From contig NZ_VLNR01000032.1 of NCBI RefSeq assembly GCF_007489275.1, positions 1 to 64,000 on the forward strand: a stretch of DNA of 64,000 nt, read 5' to 3'. Position 1 is the stretch's first letter; every line of letters starts with the position of its first letter. The notes below the pieces were generated by a model that saw only the letters and a list, made by a program, of their open reading frames with translations, did no database searches and was not told where the DNA came from. This DNA is from Aquimarina algiphila (GTDB lineage Bacteria > Bacteroidota > Bacteroidia > Flavobacteriales > Flavobacteriaceae). The position numbers and the translations under genes were made by a program. Positions 18,919-28,259 of the stretch are shown piece after piece.

Positions 18919-18967
18919 AAAGTGATCGTTACTTAATATTTATAAAAAAGGAGGTAACGGTCACTTT
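18919..18967. terminator. Stem-loop between convergent lipoprotein gene and apbE
   Basis: Arms 18919-18932 and 18954-18967 pair over 14 bases with one G-T wobble, around a 21-base loop with an A run (T run on the minus strand). It starts 7 bases after one stop codon and ends one base before the other, so it probably serves both genes. Confidence 0.6.
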
Positions 18968-18968
18968 C

Positions 18969-19201
18969 TTACTCTTCTGGAAAACCGTTTAGAGAAAGCG
19001 TTTGGAGTTCCTTGTTCTCATCTTCATAAATAAAATATGTTTTGAGCTCTGGATGATTTTTCAAAAATTCTTTTGAACGTTCTAGTCCCATCGACATTAA
19101 CGCTGTGGCATATGCATCTGCCTCCATACAAGTAGTTGCCAATATAGATACACTTAACAGATTAGATTTATGTGGATGCCCGGTTGTAGTATTAATGATA
19201 T
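18969..19201. repeat. Direct repeat, copy B (3' end of intact apbE)
   Basis: Partner of the repeat at 17440-17672; homology at DNA level stops abruptly within the codons just before the HPHKS motif. Confidence 0.85.
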
Positions 19202-19967
19202 GCGCGTACCGATTTCCTTTTTCATCTATCTTATATTTTCGGTAACTCCCAGAAGTAGCCATAGCTTCATTTTTTAATGCGACCACCTTACTATATGATT
19301 GTTTTTCGTCAAAATTAGGGTCTTCCACTCCTATTCTCCATGGTTTTTGTTTGATCACATTACTTCCTTTACCTCTAATTTCGCCCCCTATCTCTACCAA
19401 GTAATTATCAAACCCCTTATCTTCAAGAAAATTCGCAAACACATCAACAGCATATCCTTTGGCTAAAGCATTAAAATCAATATATGTATTGGGATTATCC
19501 TTTATGATCTTATCATTTTTCAAAGTTACCTTATCTAAACCAACAGATACTAGCAAACTATCTATTTTAAGGCTATCTAATGACTTTATTTTCCCTTTTG
19601 GCCCAAAATCCCACGCGTTTACTAAAACACCAATAGTAGGATCAAAAGCCCCTTCTGTTTCGCCATATAACCTCTTAGACGCTTTAAAAACATTTATAAA
19701 ATGCTTATCAATAGTAACCATCGTATCTCCACTATTAATTCTGGAGATATCAGAATCATCAATATAGGTAGACATCGAAGTATTAATCACTGATATAAGA
19801 CTATCATAAGAATGAGAGAAATCTAATTCTTGTCGATCTATAAATTGAACAGAGAACGTAGTTCCAAAAGCTTTTCCACTAGTGTAATTAAGTTCTAATT
19901 TCTTTTCATTTTTACATGAAACAATAGCTAATAAGAGTACTAATAAAACATTTAGTTTTCTAATCAT
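18969..19967 (-). CDS. apbE: FAD:protein FMN transferase (ApbE), lipoprotein
   Basis: A 332-residue lipoprotein (signal VLLVLLLAIVSC, Cys18). It transfers FMN from FAD to a Thr in target proteins outside the cytoplasm. Family motifs are present: GTTFSVQF, MSTYIDDSDISRIN, GAFDPTIGVLVNAWDFGP, DFNALAKGYAVD, YLVEIGGEIRGKG and the C-terminal TCMEADAYATALMSMG with the Mg-binding Asp region. NqrB and NqrC, encoded just upstream on the same strand, are the expected substrates. Confidence 0.95.
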   Translation of the reverse strand: MIRKLNVLLVLLLAIVSCKNEKKLELNYTSGKAFGTTFSVQFIDRQELDFSHSYDSLISVINTSMSTYIDDSDISRINSGDTMVTIDKHFINVFKASKRLYGETEGAFDPTIGVLVNAWDFGPKGKIKSLDSLKIDSLLVSVGLDKVTLKNDKIIKDNPNTYIDFNALAKGYAVDVFANFLEDKGFDNYLVEIGGEIRGKGSNVIKQKPWRIGVEDPNFDEKQSYSKVVALKNEAMATSGSYRKYKIDEKGNRYAHIINTTTGHPHKSNLLSVSILATTCMEADAYATALMSMGLERSKEFLKNHPELKTYFIYEDENKELQTLSLNGFPEE

Positions 19968-19975
19968 AATCTTTC

Positions 19976-20353
19976 TCAGTTCAGATGAGTTTCTATTACT
20001 TGCAGACCGGCATATTCTAAAACATATTCTTCATTTAGTAATACAGGTTTATTAGGGTTATCAGGATTTTGCAACCCCACTCCGGCATAAAACACCTTTG
20101 CTTCTTGTTCTATTGCATGTTTTTTAAATGATTCCATCCAGATCATGTCATAGTTATGAGGATTATCAGGATAAGAAACTGCTTTAACAAGAACAAAATA
20201 TCGTTGATTAGATGGGTCGACACAAACAAATTGCGGATGCTTCCCTAATTTGCTATTTATAGCAATAAATTCAAATCCTCTTTTTTCTAATTCTTCTCCT
20301 ACAATATTCATTGCAAGATTATGTAATTCTTGTTTGGTGAGTGTCCTTGTCAT
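19976..20353 (-). CDS. Conserved small protein of the nqr-apbE locus
   Basis: A soluble 125-residue protein starting eight bases upstream of apbE, therefore probably in the same transcript. It has no signal peptide or membrane segment. Readable blocks are ELEKRGFEFIAINSKLGKHP, QRYFVLVKAVSYPDNPHNYD and AKVFYAGVGLQNPDNP; the pattern resembles a nuclease-like alpha/beta fold but I cannot assign a family safely. From memory, related Bacteroidota proteins are often labelled as NQR subunit F by proximity; it has no iron-sulphur or flavin motif, so that label would be wrong here. Confidence 0.75.
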   Translation of the reverse strand: MTRTLTKQELHNLAMNIVGEELEKRGFEFIAINSKLGKHPQFVCVDPSNQRYFVLVKAVSYPDNPHNYDMIWMESFKKHAIEQEAKVFYAGVGLQNPDNPNKPVLLNEEYVLEYAGLQVIETHLN

Positions 20354-20458
20354 AGGGATACAAAGATATTATTTTGAAATAAATTATACTTTAGTTTCAA
20401 ACCTTTTCTCTATACTATTCTTATCAAAAAATCAATTCTAAATAGGATATTGTAAAAA

Positions 20459-21340
20459 TTACTTAAACCGAACGAATATTGCTTTATCAAAATAATAACT
20501 AGGGGTATATACAGGTTCATTTTTATCAAACCTATACCAGGGAGAAAATTTAGTGTTTTCAAAATTTTTAAGCAAACAAACATTCTGCGCTGGTGTGTTT
20601 CCTTGAGCCAGAAGATACATTCTATCCCCATCTGCATTTTGGATTTCGTCTACTACGATTTCAATATGTCCTGGGGAACCTGGTTTAACCAACATATCTC
20701 CGATTCGAACATCCTTAACTTGTATTTTTTTCAGTTCATTATGCATCGACATTGTTCCTGCATAGGTATAAATCAGATTTAAGTATGTATAGAAGTTTGC
20801 TTTGGAATGGTTGGGACTTGCTGTTTTGTAAAATGTTACTTTATTTCCTTTTATTTTAGGTCGAAAACCTTCTGCATATTTGATCCACGAACAATAATGT
20901 CCAGAAGTAAAATTAAACCCTATTTTATCTTTTTTGTTTTTCTCCCACAAATACTCTGATCTTATCCTCATTAATGCATCTGCACATTGTTGCAATCCGT
21001 TAGACGGAACAGGAACTTCTAAAATTGCGTCATGCCAATCTTGTGCAAAATACTCACTATCGTCATAATTAATAATTTTACTACCATAAGGTTTTAACCT
21101 ATAATGACGAAGATACTCTTGAAACGAGCCTACAGCATACTTAACTCTACTATATCCTTTGGGAACAATAACTCTTGTTGATATAGAATCTCCTTTAGTA
21201 TTAATATAATCAGCATCTGTAACCACATTACTTACAACTGATTTTATGTGGTTAGTTACCATTTTACCTTTTGATGTATTTCTAAATATCAAAAACAAAA
21301 TGACTATTATAGTCAGAGATATTATATATTTCTTCATCAT
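20459..21340 (-). CDS. DUF4846 domain protein
   Basis: A 293-residue protein with an N-terminal membrane anchor or signal (KYIISLTIIVILFLIF). The rest matches my recollection of DUF4846: GSFQEYLRHYRLKPYG, GLQQCADALMRIRSEYLW, FNFTSGHYC and PGHIEIVVDEI with a conserved Cys/His pair around residues 148-149 and His230 region. The fold may resemble NlpC/P60-like or BtrH-like cysteine enzymes, which is inference. It is on the same strand as and 13 bases from the gene upstream, so they probably form a two-gene unit. Confidence 0.75.
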   Translation of the reverse strand: MMKKYIISLTIIVILFLIFRNTSKGKMVTNHIKSVVSNVVTDADYINTKGDSISTRVIVPKGYSRVKYAVGSFQEYLRHYRLKPYGSKIINYDDSEYFAQDWHDAILEVPVPSNGLQQCADALMRIRSEYLWEKNKKDKIGFNFTSGHYCSWIKYAEGFRPKIKGNKVTFYKTASPNHSKANFYTYLNLIYTYAGTMSMHNELKKIQVKDVRIGDMLVKPGSPGHIEIVVDEIQNADGDRMYLLAQGNTPAQNVCLLKNFENTKFSPWYRFDKNEPVYTPSYYFDKAIFVRFK

Positions 21341-21353
21341 AACATCAAGATTA

Positions 21354-22067
21354 TTAATTCTTTATTTTTTGATATTCTTCGGGAGAATATCTTTTGATTA
21401 GTTCATTAATTTCATAAAAACTTATTTCTGAAATACATGTGTCATTATATATCGCTCCAACATTATCAACTTCCATAATTTCGAATTCTATGGCCACAAA
21501 ATCGTTATACCCCATATGCTGAATATAATTTTGGCTAATATCAATATATACGGGAGAAATCGAAACTTTAGATAAAGAATCTCTTCTAAAACTCACATCT
21601 TTCCATTCATCAATTATATATTCTGAACCTCCCTCTTTTCCTACGGTTCTGATAGTAATATTAGCAACTCTATTATTCTTATACCAAATTTCTTCAGATT
21701 TTAAATATCCTGGAACTAACTTAATTGCATAAGGCAAAGCATTTTTATTCTTAAAAGTAATCCGAATTTTTTCTCCAATACCAGCATTCAAAGCACCTTC
21801 AACCCACGCGGTATGATCATTGTTATCAATAAGGTTGTTTTCTGAATAATTTTGATTTTTACTTCGTAAAACACTAGAGGCTTTGCAAGTATCTACTATC
21901 AATCGCTTTAACGTATATTTATTATAAAAAGCCCCATCAAATTCAATGATATTAACCAAAGAGTCTCTGGATATTTTTATGTTTTGGGAATATAATGTTG
22001 AACAAGTTAATAAACCAGTGCACAGAATTACAAATATTAAAACCCTAAGAATATCATATTTCATCAT
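21354..22067 (-). CDS. Secreted protein with NADase-type glycan-binding fold
   Basis: A 237-residue exported protein (signal ILRVLIFVILCTGLLTC...YSQ). Residues about 60-225 have the discoidin-like pattern known from the glycan-binding domain of bacterial NADases: ASSVLRSKNQNYSENNLIDN, then HTAWVEG, then LVPGYLKSEEIWYKNNR and ISEISFYE. No NADase catalytic domain is attached. It precedes the DUF4846 gene by 13 bases and is separated from nqrF by a terminator. Ligand unknown. Confidence 0.75.
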   Translation of the reverse strand: MMKYDILRVLIFVILCTGLLTCSTLYSQNIKISRDSLVNIIEFDGAFYNKYTLKRLIVDTCKASSVLRSKNQNYSENNLIDNNDHTAWVEGALNAGIGEKIRITFKNKNALPYAIKLVPGYLKSEEIWYKNNRVANITIRTVGKEGGSEYIIDEWKDVSFRRDSLSKVSISPVYIDISQNYIQHMGYNDFVAIEFEIMEVDNVGAIYNDTCISEISFYEINELIKRYSPEEYQKIKN

Positions 22068-22094
22068 AGAAAACAGATTTATCCAAAAATAAAA

Positions 22095-22122
22095 AAACCG
22101 ATATAATTACTTATACCGGTTT
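22095..22122 (-). terminator. Terminator of the nqr operon
   Basis: Arms 22095-22106 (AAACCGATATAA) and 22111-22122 pair with one mismatch around ttac. On the minus strand a seven-base T run follows. It lies about 60 bases beyond the nqrF stop. Confidence 0.8.
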
Positions 22123-22181
22123 CCCGTGAATCATTTATATATTTTCTCTACTTAGAAGAAAATATTGATCAATACTATATT

Positions 22182-23489
22182 TTACCCTCCAAAGTCATCA
22201 AATCTGATATTCTCATCTGGGATACCAAAATCTTCACCCATTTTTTGAACAGCTTTGTTCATTAATGGTGGACCACAGAAATACAGCTCAATATCTTCTG
22301 GAGCTTCGTGATGATTTAGATAATTATCTATAACACAATTATGAATAAATCCTACAAATCCATCTCCCTCTGCATCAATATCTGCTTTCACTTTCCAGTT
22401 ATCTTCTTCCAAAGGCTCAGAAAGTGCAAGGTAGAACTTAAAGTTAGGGAAACTTTTTTCTAAGTCATAGAAATGATCCAGATAAAACAACTCCCGCTTA
22501 GATCGTCCACCATACCAATAGGTCACTTTACGTCCAGTCGATAAGGTTTTGAATAGGTGATATAAGTGAGATCGCATTGGTGCCATACCTGCACCACCTC
22601 CTACATAAAGCATTTCTGCCTCAGATTCATTAATAAAGAACTCTCCATAAGGGCCAGAAATAACTACTTTATCTCCTGGTTTTTGAGCAAAAATATAAGA
22701 TGATGCTACCCCAGGGTTTACATCCATCCATCCATTCTTTGCTCTATCCCATGGCGGAGTAGCAATACGTACATTAAGCATTATTTCTCTTCCTTCTGCC
22801 GGGTATGAAGCCATAGAATATGCACGCTCTACCGTTTCGTCATTTTTCATGACTAATGGCCAAAGACCAAATTTATCCCATTCTGCCTGGAATTTATCTG
22901 GAGTCTCATGCTCTTCTGGATGGGCAGTAATATCAATATCTTCATACTTAATCTCACATTGTGGGATTTCGATCTGAATATATCCACCCGCTTTATATCC
23001 CATATCTTCTGGAATACGTACTACAAATTCTTTAATAAAAGAAGCCACATTGTAATTACGAACTACTTCAGCTTCCCATTTCTTAATCCCGAATACCTCT
23101 TCCGGAACTTCGATATTCATATTTTGTTTTACCTTAACCTGGCAAGCCAAACGCGCTCCATGTTGCAATTCTTTTCGTGAAAAATGAGGCGTCTCTGTAG
23201 GTAACGCTTCTCCACCACCTTCTAATACGTGGCATTCACATTGAATACAGGTTCCACCACCACCACAAGCAGAGGGTAAAAATATTTTCTGAGCTCCCAA
23301 AGTAGATAATAATGTCCCTCCTGAAGCTACTTCTATTTCTTTTTCACCATTAATGGTAATCTTTACTGGTCCAGATGGCAGTAACTTATCTTTTGCAAAT
23401 AATAAGATTCCTACTAAAACAAGAATCAGCACCAAAAACGAAATAATCGTTATTGCTATTGTACCACCGGTAGATGCTAAAAATATCAT
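22182..23489 (-). CDS. nqrF: Na+-translocating NADH:quinone reductase subunit F
   Basis: A 435-residue subunit that takes electrons from NADH. Order: one N-terminal membrane helix (residues 9-32), a 2Fe-2S ferredoxin domain with Cys75, Cys81, Cys84 and Cys116 (ACGGGGTCIQCECH ... LACQV), an FAD domain with the RAYSMAS motif, and an NAD-binding domain (MLYVGGGAGMAPMRSHLYHL, YFCGPPLMNKAV). Last gene of the six-gene operon; it starts one base after nqrE stops. Confidence 0.97.
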   Translation of the reverse strand: MIFLASTGGTIAITIISFLVLILVLVGILLFAKDKLLPSGPVKITINGEKEIEVASGGTLLSTLGAQKIFLPSACGGGGTCIQCECHVLEGGGEALPTETPHFSRKELQHGARLACQVKVKQNMNIEVPEEVFGIKKWEAEVVRNYNVASFIKEFVVRIPEDMGYKAGGYIQIEIPQCEIKYEDIDITAHPEEHETPDKFQAEWDKFGLWPLVMKNDETVERAYSMASYPAEGREIMLNVRIATPPWDRAKNGWMDVNPGVASSYIFAQKPGDKVVISGPYGEFFINESEAEMLYVGGGAGMAPMRSHLYHLFKTLSTGRKVTYWYGGRSKRELFYLDHFYDLEKSFPNFKFYLALSEPLEEDNWKVKADIDAEGDGFVGFIHNCVIDNYLNHHEAPEDIELYFCGPPLMNKAVQKMGEDFGIPDENIRFDDFGG

Positions 23490-23490
23490 A

Positions 23491-24207
23491 TTATTTAAGT
23501 GTTGTAACGTTAGTATTTTCGGCTACTTCTTTTGTAGTCTCTTCTTTTTCGACTTGAACTGATTTTGTCTCTTTTTTCTCCTCTTCATCTCCACCAGTTA
23601 ACATTCCACCAAAACTCATAAAACCAATAGCCATTAATCCCGTAAGAATAAAAGTTATTCCTAACCCTCTAAGAGGAGCTGGCACATTAGAGTATCTGAT
23701 CTTTTCGCGAATTGCCGCAATCGCAAGAATTGCCAAGAACCATCCGATTCCAGATCCGATTCCATAAACTCCAGCGTGAGTAATTGTTGCAAACTCTTTT
23801 TGCTGCATAAACAAAGACCCTCCCAAGATTGCACAGTTAACAGCAATCAATGGTAAAAATATACCTAATGAATTATAAAGTGATGGAGAAAATTTCTCTA
23901 CTATAATTTCTACTAATTGTACCATTGTTGCAATGGTTGCAATAAAAAGTATAAAAGTCAAAAAACTTAAATCATAATCTGCATATTCTGGCCCTAACCA
24001 CACCAAAGCTCCTTCTCTAAGAATGTATTTGTCTAATAAGAAGTTTAATGGTACTGTTATTGCCAATACGAATATTACCGCAGCTCCAAGACCTACTGCT
24101 GTAGATACTTTTTTGGAAACAGCAAGGTATGAACACATTCCTAAAAAGAATGCAAATACCATATTATCTATAAAGATCGATTTTAAAAATAATTCTAAAT
24201 ATTCCAT
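23491..24207 (-). CDS. nqrE: Na+-translocating NADH:quinone reductase subunit E
   Basis: An integral membrane subunit with six predicted helices. The Fe-binding cysteines are at 25 (GMCSYLAVS) and 125 (VNCAILGG). It is 238 residues, longer than the usual 200 or so, because of a charged tail at about 206-238 ([20 protein letters not shown]). The tail is not in the conserved core and may be a local extension. Confidence 0.95.
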   Translation of the reverse strand: MEYLELFLKSIFIDNMVFAFFLGMCSYLAVSKKVSTAVGLGAAVIFVLAITVPLNFLLDKYILREGALVWLGPEYADYDLSFLTFILFIATIATMVQLVEIIVEKFSPSLYNSLGIFLPLIAVNCAILGGSLFMQQKEFATITHAGVYGIGSGIGWFLAILAIAAIREKIRYSNVPAPLRGLGITFILTGLMAIGFMSFGGMLTGGDEEEKKETKSVQVEKEETTKEVAENTNVTTLK

Positions 24208-24218
24208 GTTTCTTTATT

Positions 24219-24911
24219 TTAATGATCTTCGATTAATGCCTTATTTCTACTTCTCTGGATCCAGATAATAATCCCAACGGTAATTAACGCCATTGGTGCT
24301 AATACCATAAAACCATTATTTTCGTATCCCAAAGCATACAATCCTGTTTTTTCTATAGGATCTCCTAACACTTTAGCTCCGAATAACGTCCCTGATCCAA
24401 GTAATTCTCTAAAGAATGCCACAATCACTAATAAGACTCCATATCCGGCTGCATTTCCTATTCCGTCTAAGAAAGATTTCCAAGGTCCATTACCTAAAGC
24501 AAAGGCTTCAAAACGCCCCATAATAATACAGTTCGTGATAATCAAACCAATAAATACAGAAAGTTCTTTACTTAGTGTATATGCAAAAGCTTTTAGCACC
24601 TGATCTACTACGATTACAAGTGCAGCTACCACAACCAATTGAACAATAATTCTAATTTTGGATGGAATGATATTCCTCATTAAAGAGATGACTACATTTC
24701 CTATTCCTAAAACAAAAATTACTGAGATTGCCATAACGATGGATGGCTTTAATTGCGCTGTAATCGCTAATGCAGAACAAATACCTAATACTTGTATTGT
24801 AATTGGGTTATTATCAGCAAGAGGATCTGTAAGTAATTTCTTGTTTTTCTTTGAAAACAAAGGCTCTTTAGGCTCTTTTACTTTAACTTTTTCTTCTGTT
24901 ACTTCAGCCAT
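24219..24911 (-). CDS. nqrD: Na+-translocating NADH:quinone reductase subunit D
   Basis: A 230-residue membrane subunit homologous to NqrE. Conserved cysteines are Cys45 ([10 protein letters not shown]) and Cys128 (ITNCIIMGR). An N-terminal charged extension ([19 protein letters not shown]) precedes the membrane core. It lies 3 bases after nqrC and 11 bases before nqrE. Confidence 0.96.
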   Translation of the reverse strand: MAEVTEEKVKVKEPKEPLFSKKNKKLLTDPLADNNPITIQVLGICSALAITAQLKPSIVMAISVIFVLGIGNVVISLMRNIIPSKIRIIVQLVVVAALVIVVDQVLKAFAYTLSKELSVFIGLIITNCIIMGRFEAFALGNGPWKSFLDGIGNAAGYGVLLVIVAFFRELLGSGTLFGAKVLGDPIEKTGLYALGYENNGFMVLAPMALITVGIIIWIQRSRNKALIEDH

Positions 24912-24914
24912 TTG

Positions 24915-25670
24915 TTATTTTTTTAAAGTTTCGAAATAAGGTTGATACATCTTTATTCCTTTCTTTACCATTGCCGTAACGCCATCGCCTGTAATTGTTG
25001 CTCCAGCCATGGCATCTACTTCATTATCACTTTTATCCACATTTTTAGGATCTGCATTTCCTTTTTTCACAGTAATTCCTTTATAGTTTCCTGAAGCATC
25101 TAAAATGCTTTCTCCTATAAAATCATCTCTAAAATATGCTTCCTTTATATTTGCTCCTAAACCTGGTGTTTCTCCTTTATGATCAAAGAACGCTCCTTTA
25201 ACTGTCTTGAATTCTTTATCTAAAGAAACATAACCCCAAATCGCATCCCAAAGACCATTACCTCTCATAGGAACCACATAGTATTCCTGACCATCTTTCT
25301 TCCCTATAAACAAAGGCATTTTTCTCTGGTAATTAGGATCTTGCTTAACTTTATCGTTTTCTTTTTTTACCTCAATACTAAAAGCATCACTTGTTTTCTC
25401 TGCAGAACTTCCAGTAATAATATACTGTTCATCACCTACATATTTATCAAACAACTCCTGAGCTTTTTCTGCTGGTACAAATTCATTAGAATCCTCTGTA
25501 TCTGCAACACCCATTGCAAATAAAATATTCTGTTGTTTTTCTGTACGCTTATTGGCATCTATTCTGTCTTTTAATGAAGATGCAGTAAATGCTAATAATG
25601 AACCGACCACAACTACCATTGCAATGGCAAATATGATCGTATATGAATTTTTATCTGTATTCATCGCCAT
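24915..25670 (-). CDS. nqrC: Na+-translocating NADH:quinone reductase subunit C
   Basis: A 251-residue subunit with one N-terminal helix (residues 10-31) and a periplasmic FMN-binding domain. The flavin attachment site is Thr225 in DAMAGATITG, the ApbE target motif (D-x-x-[SA]-G-A-T). The same residue number is used in Vibrio NqrC. An in-frame ATG two codons later is also possible. Confidence 0.97.
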   Translation of the reverse strand: MAMNTDKNSYTIIFAIAMVVVVGSLLAFTASSLKDRIDANKRTEKQQNILFAMGVADTEDSNEFVPAEKAQELFDKYVGDEQYIITGSSAEKTSDAFSIEVKKENDKVKQDPNYQRKMPLFIGKKDGQEYYVVPMRGNGLWDAIWGYVSLDKEFKTVKGAFFDHKGETPGLGANIKEAYFRDDFIGESILDASGNYKGITVKKGNADPKNVDKSDNEVDAMAGATITGDGVTAMVKKGIKMYQPYFETLKK

Positions 25671-25672
25671 GA

Positions 25673-26899
25673 TTAAGCCGTTTTTAGTTTTAAACGTTTC
25701 ATTCTTTTCTTGATATTACCCTGAACCACATAGTGATCGATCGTTGGAGCAAATACGTTCATTAATAGAATTGCTAGCATTACTCCTTCTGGATATGCTG
25801 GATTGAATACCCTAATCAATATAGAGATAAATCCAATCAAGAATCCATATATCCATTTCCCTTTGTTTGTTTGCGAAGCAGTTACTGGATCGGTAGCCAT
25901 AAATACAACCCCAAAAGCAAAACCACCTATAATTAAATGATGCCAGAATTCTGTACTCATCAAACTATAGAATTTACTTCCTTCACTAATCCATTCTGCG
26001 CTTACAACTCCGTTAAAAATTAATCCCATAGCTAATGCTCCAAGAACTGCACTTGCCATAATTCTCCAGCTTCCAATCTTGGTAAAGATCAAAAACAATC
26101 CTCCTAGTAAAATCAATAACGCAGAAGTTTCACCTACAGAACCAGGAATAAACCCTAAAAACATATCAGCAACTGAGTATGAAATTTCTTTTCCTTGTGC
26201 CAAGCTTCCCAGGACAGTTTCACCTGATATTGCATCTAACTGTGCTCCACCGGCTATCTCGTTAGCTCTTTCTACAGCACCGTGTACCCATACTTTATCT
26301 CCAGACATCCATGTTGGATAAGCAAAGAACAAAAATGCTCTTATAGTAAGGGCTGGATTTAGTATATTCATACCTGTTCCTCCAAATACCTCTTTACCAA
26401 TTACTACTCCAAAGATTACTGCAACTGCCAACATCCATAATGGTGTATCTATCGGAACGATTAATGGTACTAACATTCCTGTAACCAAATACCCTTCTTC
26501 TACTTCGTGTCCTTTTATTACTGCGAATAGAAATTCTACTCCAAGTCCAACTCCGTAAGAAATAACAACTAACGGCAATACCTTCCAAAGTCCTACAACA
26601 AGATTATCTATTGACCAGAATCCTGCACTAAAAAACCCGTTAGCTACAGCTTCTATTTCTCCTTCTGCAAGATGATGTTGATATCCTGCATTAAACATTC
26701 CAAAAATTAAACATGGTAGTAACGCCATGATTACAGTATTCATGGTTCGTTTTAAATCATCTGCTCCACGAACATGAGCTCCAGAATGAGTAGTCTCATT
26801 AGGCAAATACAAGAAAGTATGGATTGCATTGAATGCAGGGGCCATTTTTTTGCCTTTATATTTAAGTTTTAGTTTATGTAATTTATCTTTTAATCCCAT
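25673..26899 (-). CDS. nqrB: Na+-translocating NADH:quinone reductase subunit B
   Basis: A 408-residue membrane subunit, normal length, which carries covalent FMN and takes part in sodium and quinone binding. The attachment site is Thr228 in LDAISGETVLG; here Glu replaces Ala in the usual SGAT. Conserved segments include HTFLYLPNETTHSGAHVRG, GGTGMNILNPALT and MATDPVTASQTNKGKWIYG. Confidence 0.97.
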   Translation of the reverse strand: MGLKDKLHKLKLKYKGKKMAPAFNAIHTFLYLPNETTHSGAHVRGADDLKRTMNTVIMALLPCLIFGMFNAGYQHHLAEGEIEAVANGFFSAGFWSIDNLVVGLWKVLPLVVISYGVGLGVEFLFAVIKGHEVEEGYLVTGMLVPLIVPIDTPLWMLAVAVIFGVVIGKEVFGGTGMNILNPALTIRAFLFFAYPTWMSGDKVWVHGAVERANEIAGGAQLDAISGETVLGSLAQGKEISYSVADMFLGFIPGSVGETSALLILLGGLFLIFTKIGSWRIMASAVLGALAMGLIFNGVVSAEWISEGSKFYSLMSTEFWHHLIIGGFAFGVVFMATDPVTASQTNKGKWIYGFLIGFISILIRVFNPAYPEGVMLAILLMNVFAPTIDHYVVQGNIKKRMKRLKLKTA

Positions 26900-26903
26900 A
26901 GCA

Positions 26904-28259
26904 CTATCCTATTTCTTTTAACATTAAGTCTAACCCTTCTCTTATGATTTGCTGATGTGGTTGTTTAGAAACACATATAAATTCAGTCAGGGCAAAATCT
27001 TCAGGAGCAACTTCATACATACCTAACTGCTCCATTGCATCCAGATCATTTACCGCACAAGCCTTAAGTAATTGTAATGGGTAAATATCTAAAGGAAATA
27101 CACTCTCATAGTTTCCAGTAACTACAAATGCTCTATGTTCACCATTTGTATTGGTATTTAGATCGTATTTTTTATTTGGAAACAACCAAGAAAAAGTAAG
27201 CGCTCTAGACGGTGATATTTTATTAAAAACAGGTTTATTCCATCCAAAGAATTCATAATCATCTCCTTCAGGAATTACCGTTATACTACTATTATAATAC
27301 CCAAGATGACCATCGGGCTTTACGTTTTCACCGGTAAGAACATTACCGCTAATCACTCTAATATTTCCTTCATCTATAACTCCAGAATTGTACACTACAG
27401 AAGCTACTTCAGCTCCTATTTTGGTTCTATAGTACTTAGGTGTTTTAACCGAAGAACCTGCCAAAGCAATTGTTCTTTCTGCATTAAATTTCCCTGTAAG
27501 CAACAACTCTCCTATAATCAAAAGATCCTGTGGGCTTATTGTCCAAACTACTTCTCCTTTATTAATAGGATCTATCTTAGCTATTTGCACACTTACATTT
27601 CCTGCTGGATGAGGACCTGAAACCCTATGAACTGAAATATTATTTAAACCTGCTAATGGAGAATTTCCATTTTTCCCAACAGATACATGAACATTTCCTT
27701 TGGTTAGTTTACTTAATGCCGTAACTGCTACCTGGAGTTCATTCTCTTTCCCTGTCAACACATAGTCATTATCTGCTTCAAGAGGAGCTGTAGTGTAACC
27801 AGAGATAAAAATAGCTTTTGGAGTAGCGTCAGGATTTGCAATGACATCATAAGGACGTTGCTTAATAAAAGGCCAGCATCCCGAAGCCAATAAGTGTGCC
27901 TTTATAGCATCACCATCCATAGCATTTACATCTTTTGCACCAAAGTCTGCATATTGCTGTTCTTTATCTGCTAGAATTTTGAAAGCTAAAATCTTTCTTT
28001 TGGCACCACGCACTATTTCCAAAATCTCTCCACTTACTGGAGAAGGAAAAAGCATATTTTCATTAGATTTTGAGTGAAAAAGTGGTTCGCCGGCTTTAAC
28101 TTCTGTCCCTTGTTTGGCAATAACTTTGGGGATTATACCGTGAAAATCGTCAGGCTTAATTGCGTAAACATTACTTGTAGTGGCATTTACAGTAACTTTC
28201 TCTGCTTCGCCAACAAGCTTAATGTCTAAGCCCTTTCTGATACGAATGTCTTTTGACAT
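26904..28259 (-). CDS. nqrA: Na+-translocating NADH:quinone reductase subunit A
   Basis: First gene of the nqrABCDEF operon; 451 residues, the cytoplasmic-side subunit implicated in quinone binding. It starts IRIRKGLDIKLVGEAEK, with the barrel-sandwich hybrid section FHSKSNENMLFPSPVSGEI and the C-terminal CVSKQPHQQIIREGLDLM segment typical of the family. A TAAATTTG element lies about 37 bases upstream. Confidence 0.97.
   Translation of the reverse strand: MSKDIRIRKGLDIKLVGEAEKVTVNATTSNVYAIKPDDFHGIIPKVIAKQGTEVKAGEPLFHSKSNENMLFPSPVSGEILEIVRGAKRKILAFKILADKEQQYADFGAKDVNAMDGDAIKAHLLASGCWPFIKQRPYDVIANPDATPKAIFISGYTTAPLEADNDYVLTGKENELQVAVTALSKLTKGNVHVSVGKNGNSPLAGLNNISVHRVSGPHPAGNVSVQIAKIDPINKGEVVWTISPQDLLIIGELLLTGKFNAERTIALAGSSVKTPKYYRTKIGAEVASVVYNSGVIDEGNIRVISGNVLTGENVKPDGHLGYYNSSITVIPEGDDYEFFGWNKPVFNKISPSRALTFSWLFPNKKYDLNTNTNGEHRAFVVTGNYESVFPLDIYPLQLLKACAVNDLDAMEQLGMYEVAPEDFALTEFICVSKQPHQQIIREGLDLMLKEIG

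Noticed and set aside
19976-20353. Calling the 125-residue protein NQR subunit F
   Set aside because: It has neither iron-sulphur cysteines nor flavin or NAD motifs; the real nqrF is at 22182-23489.
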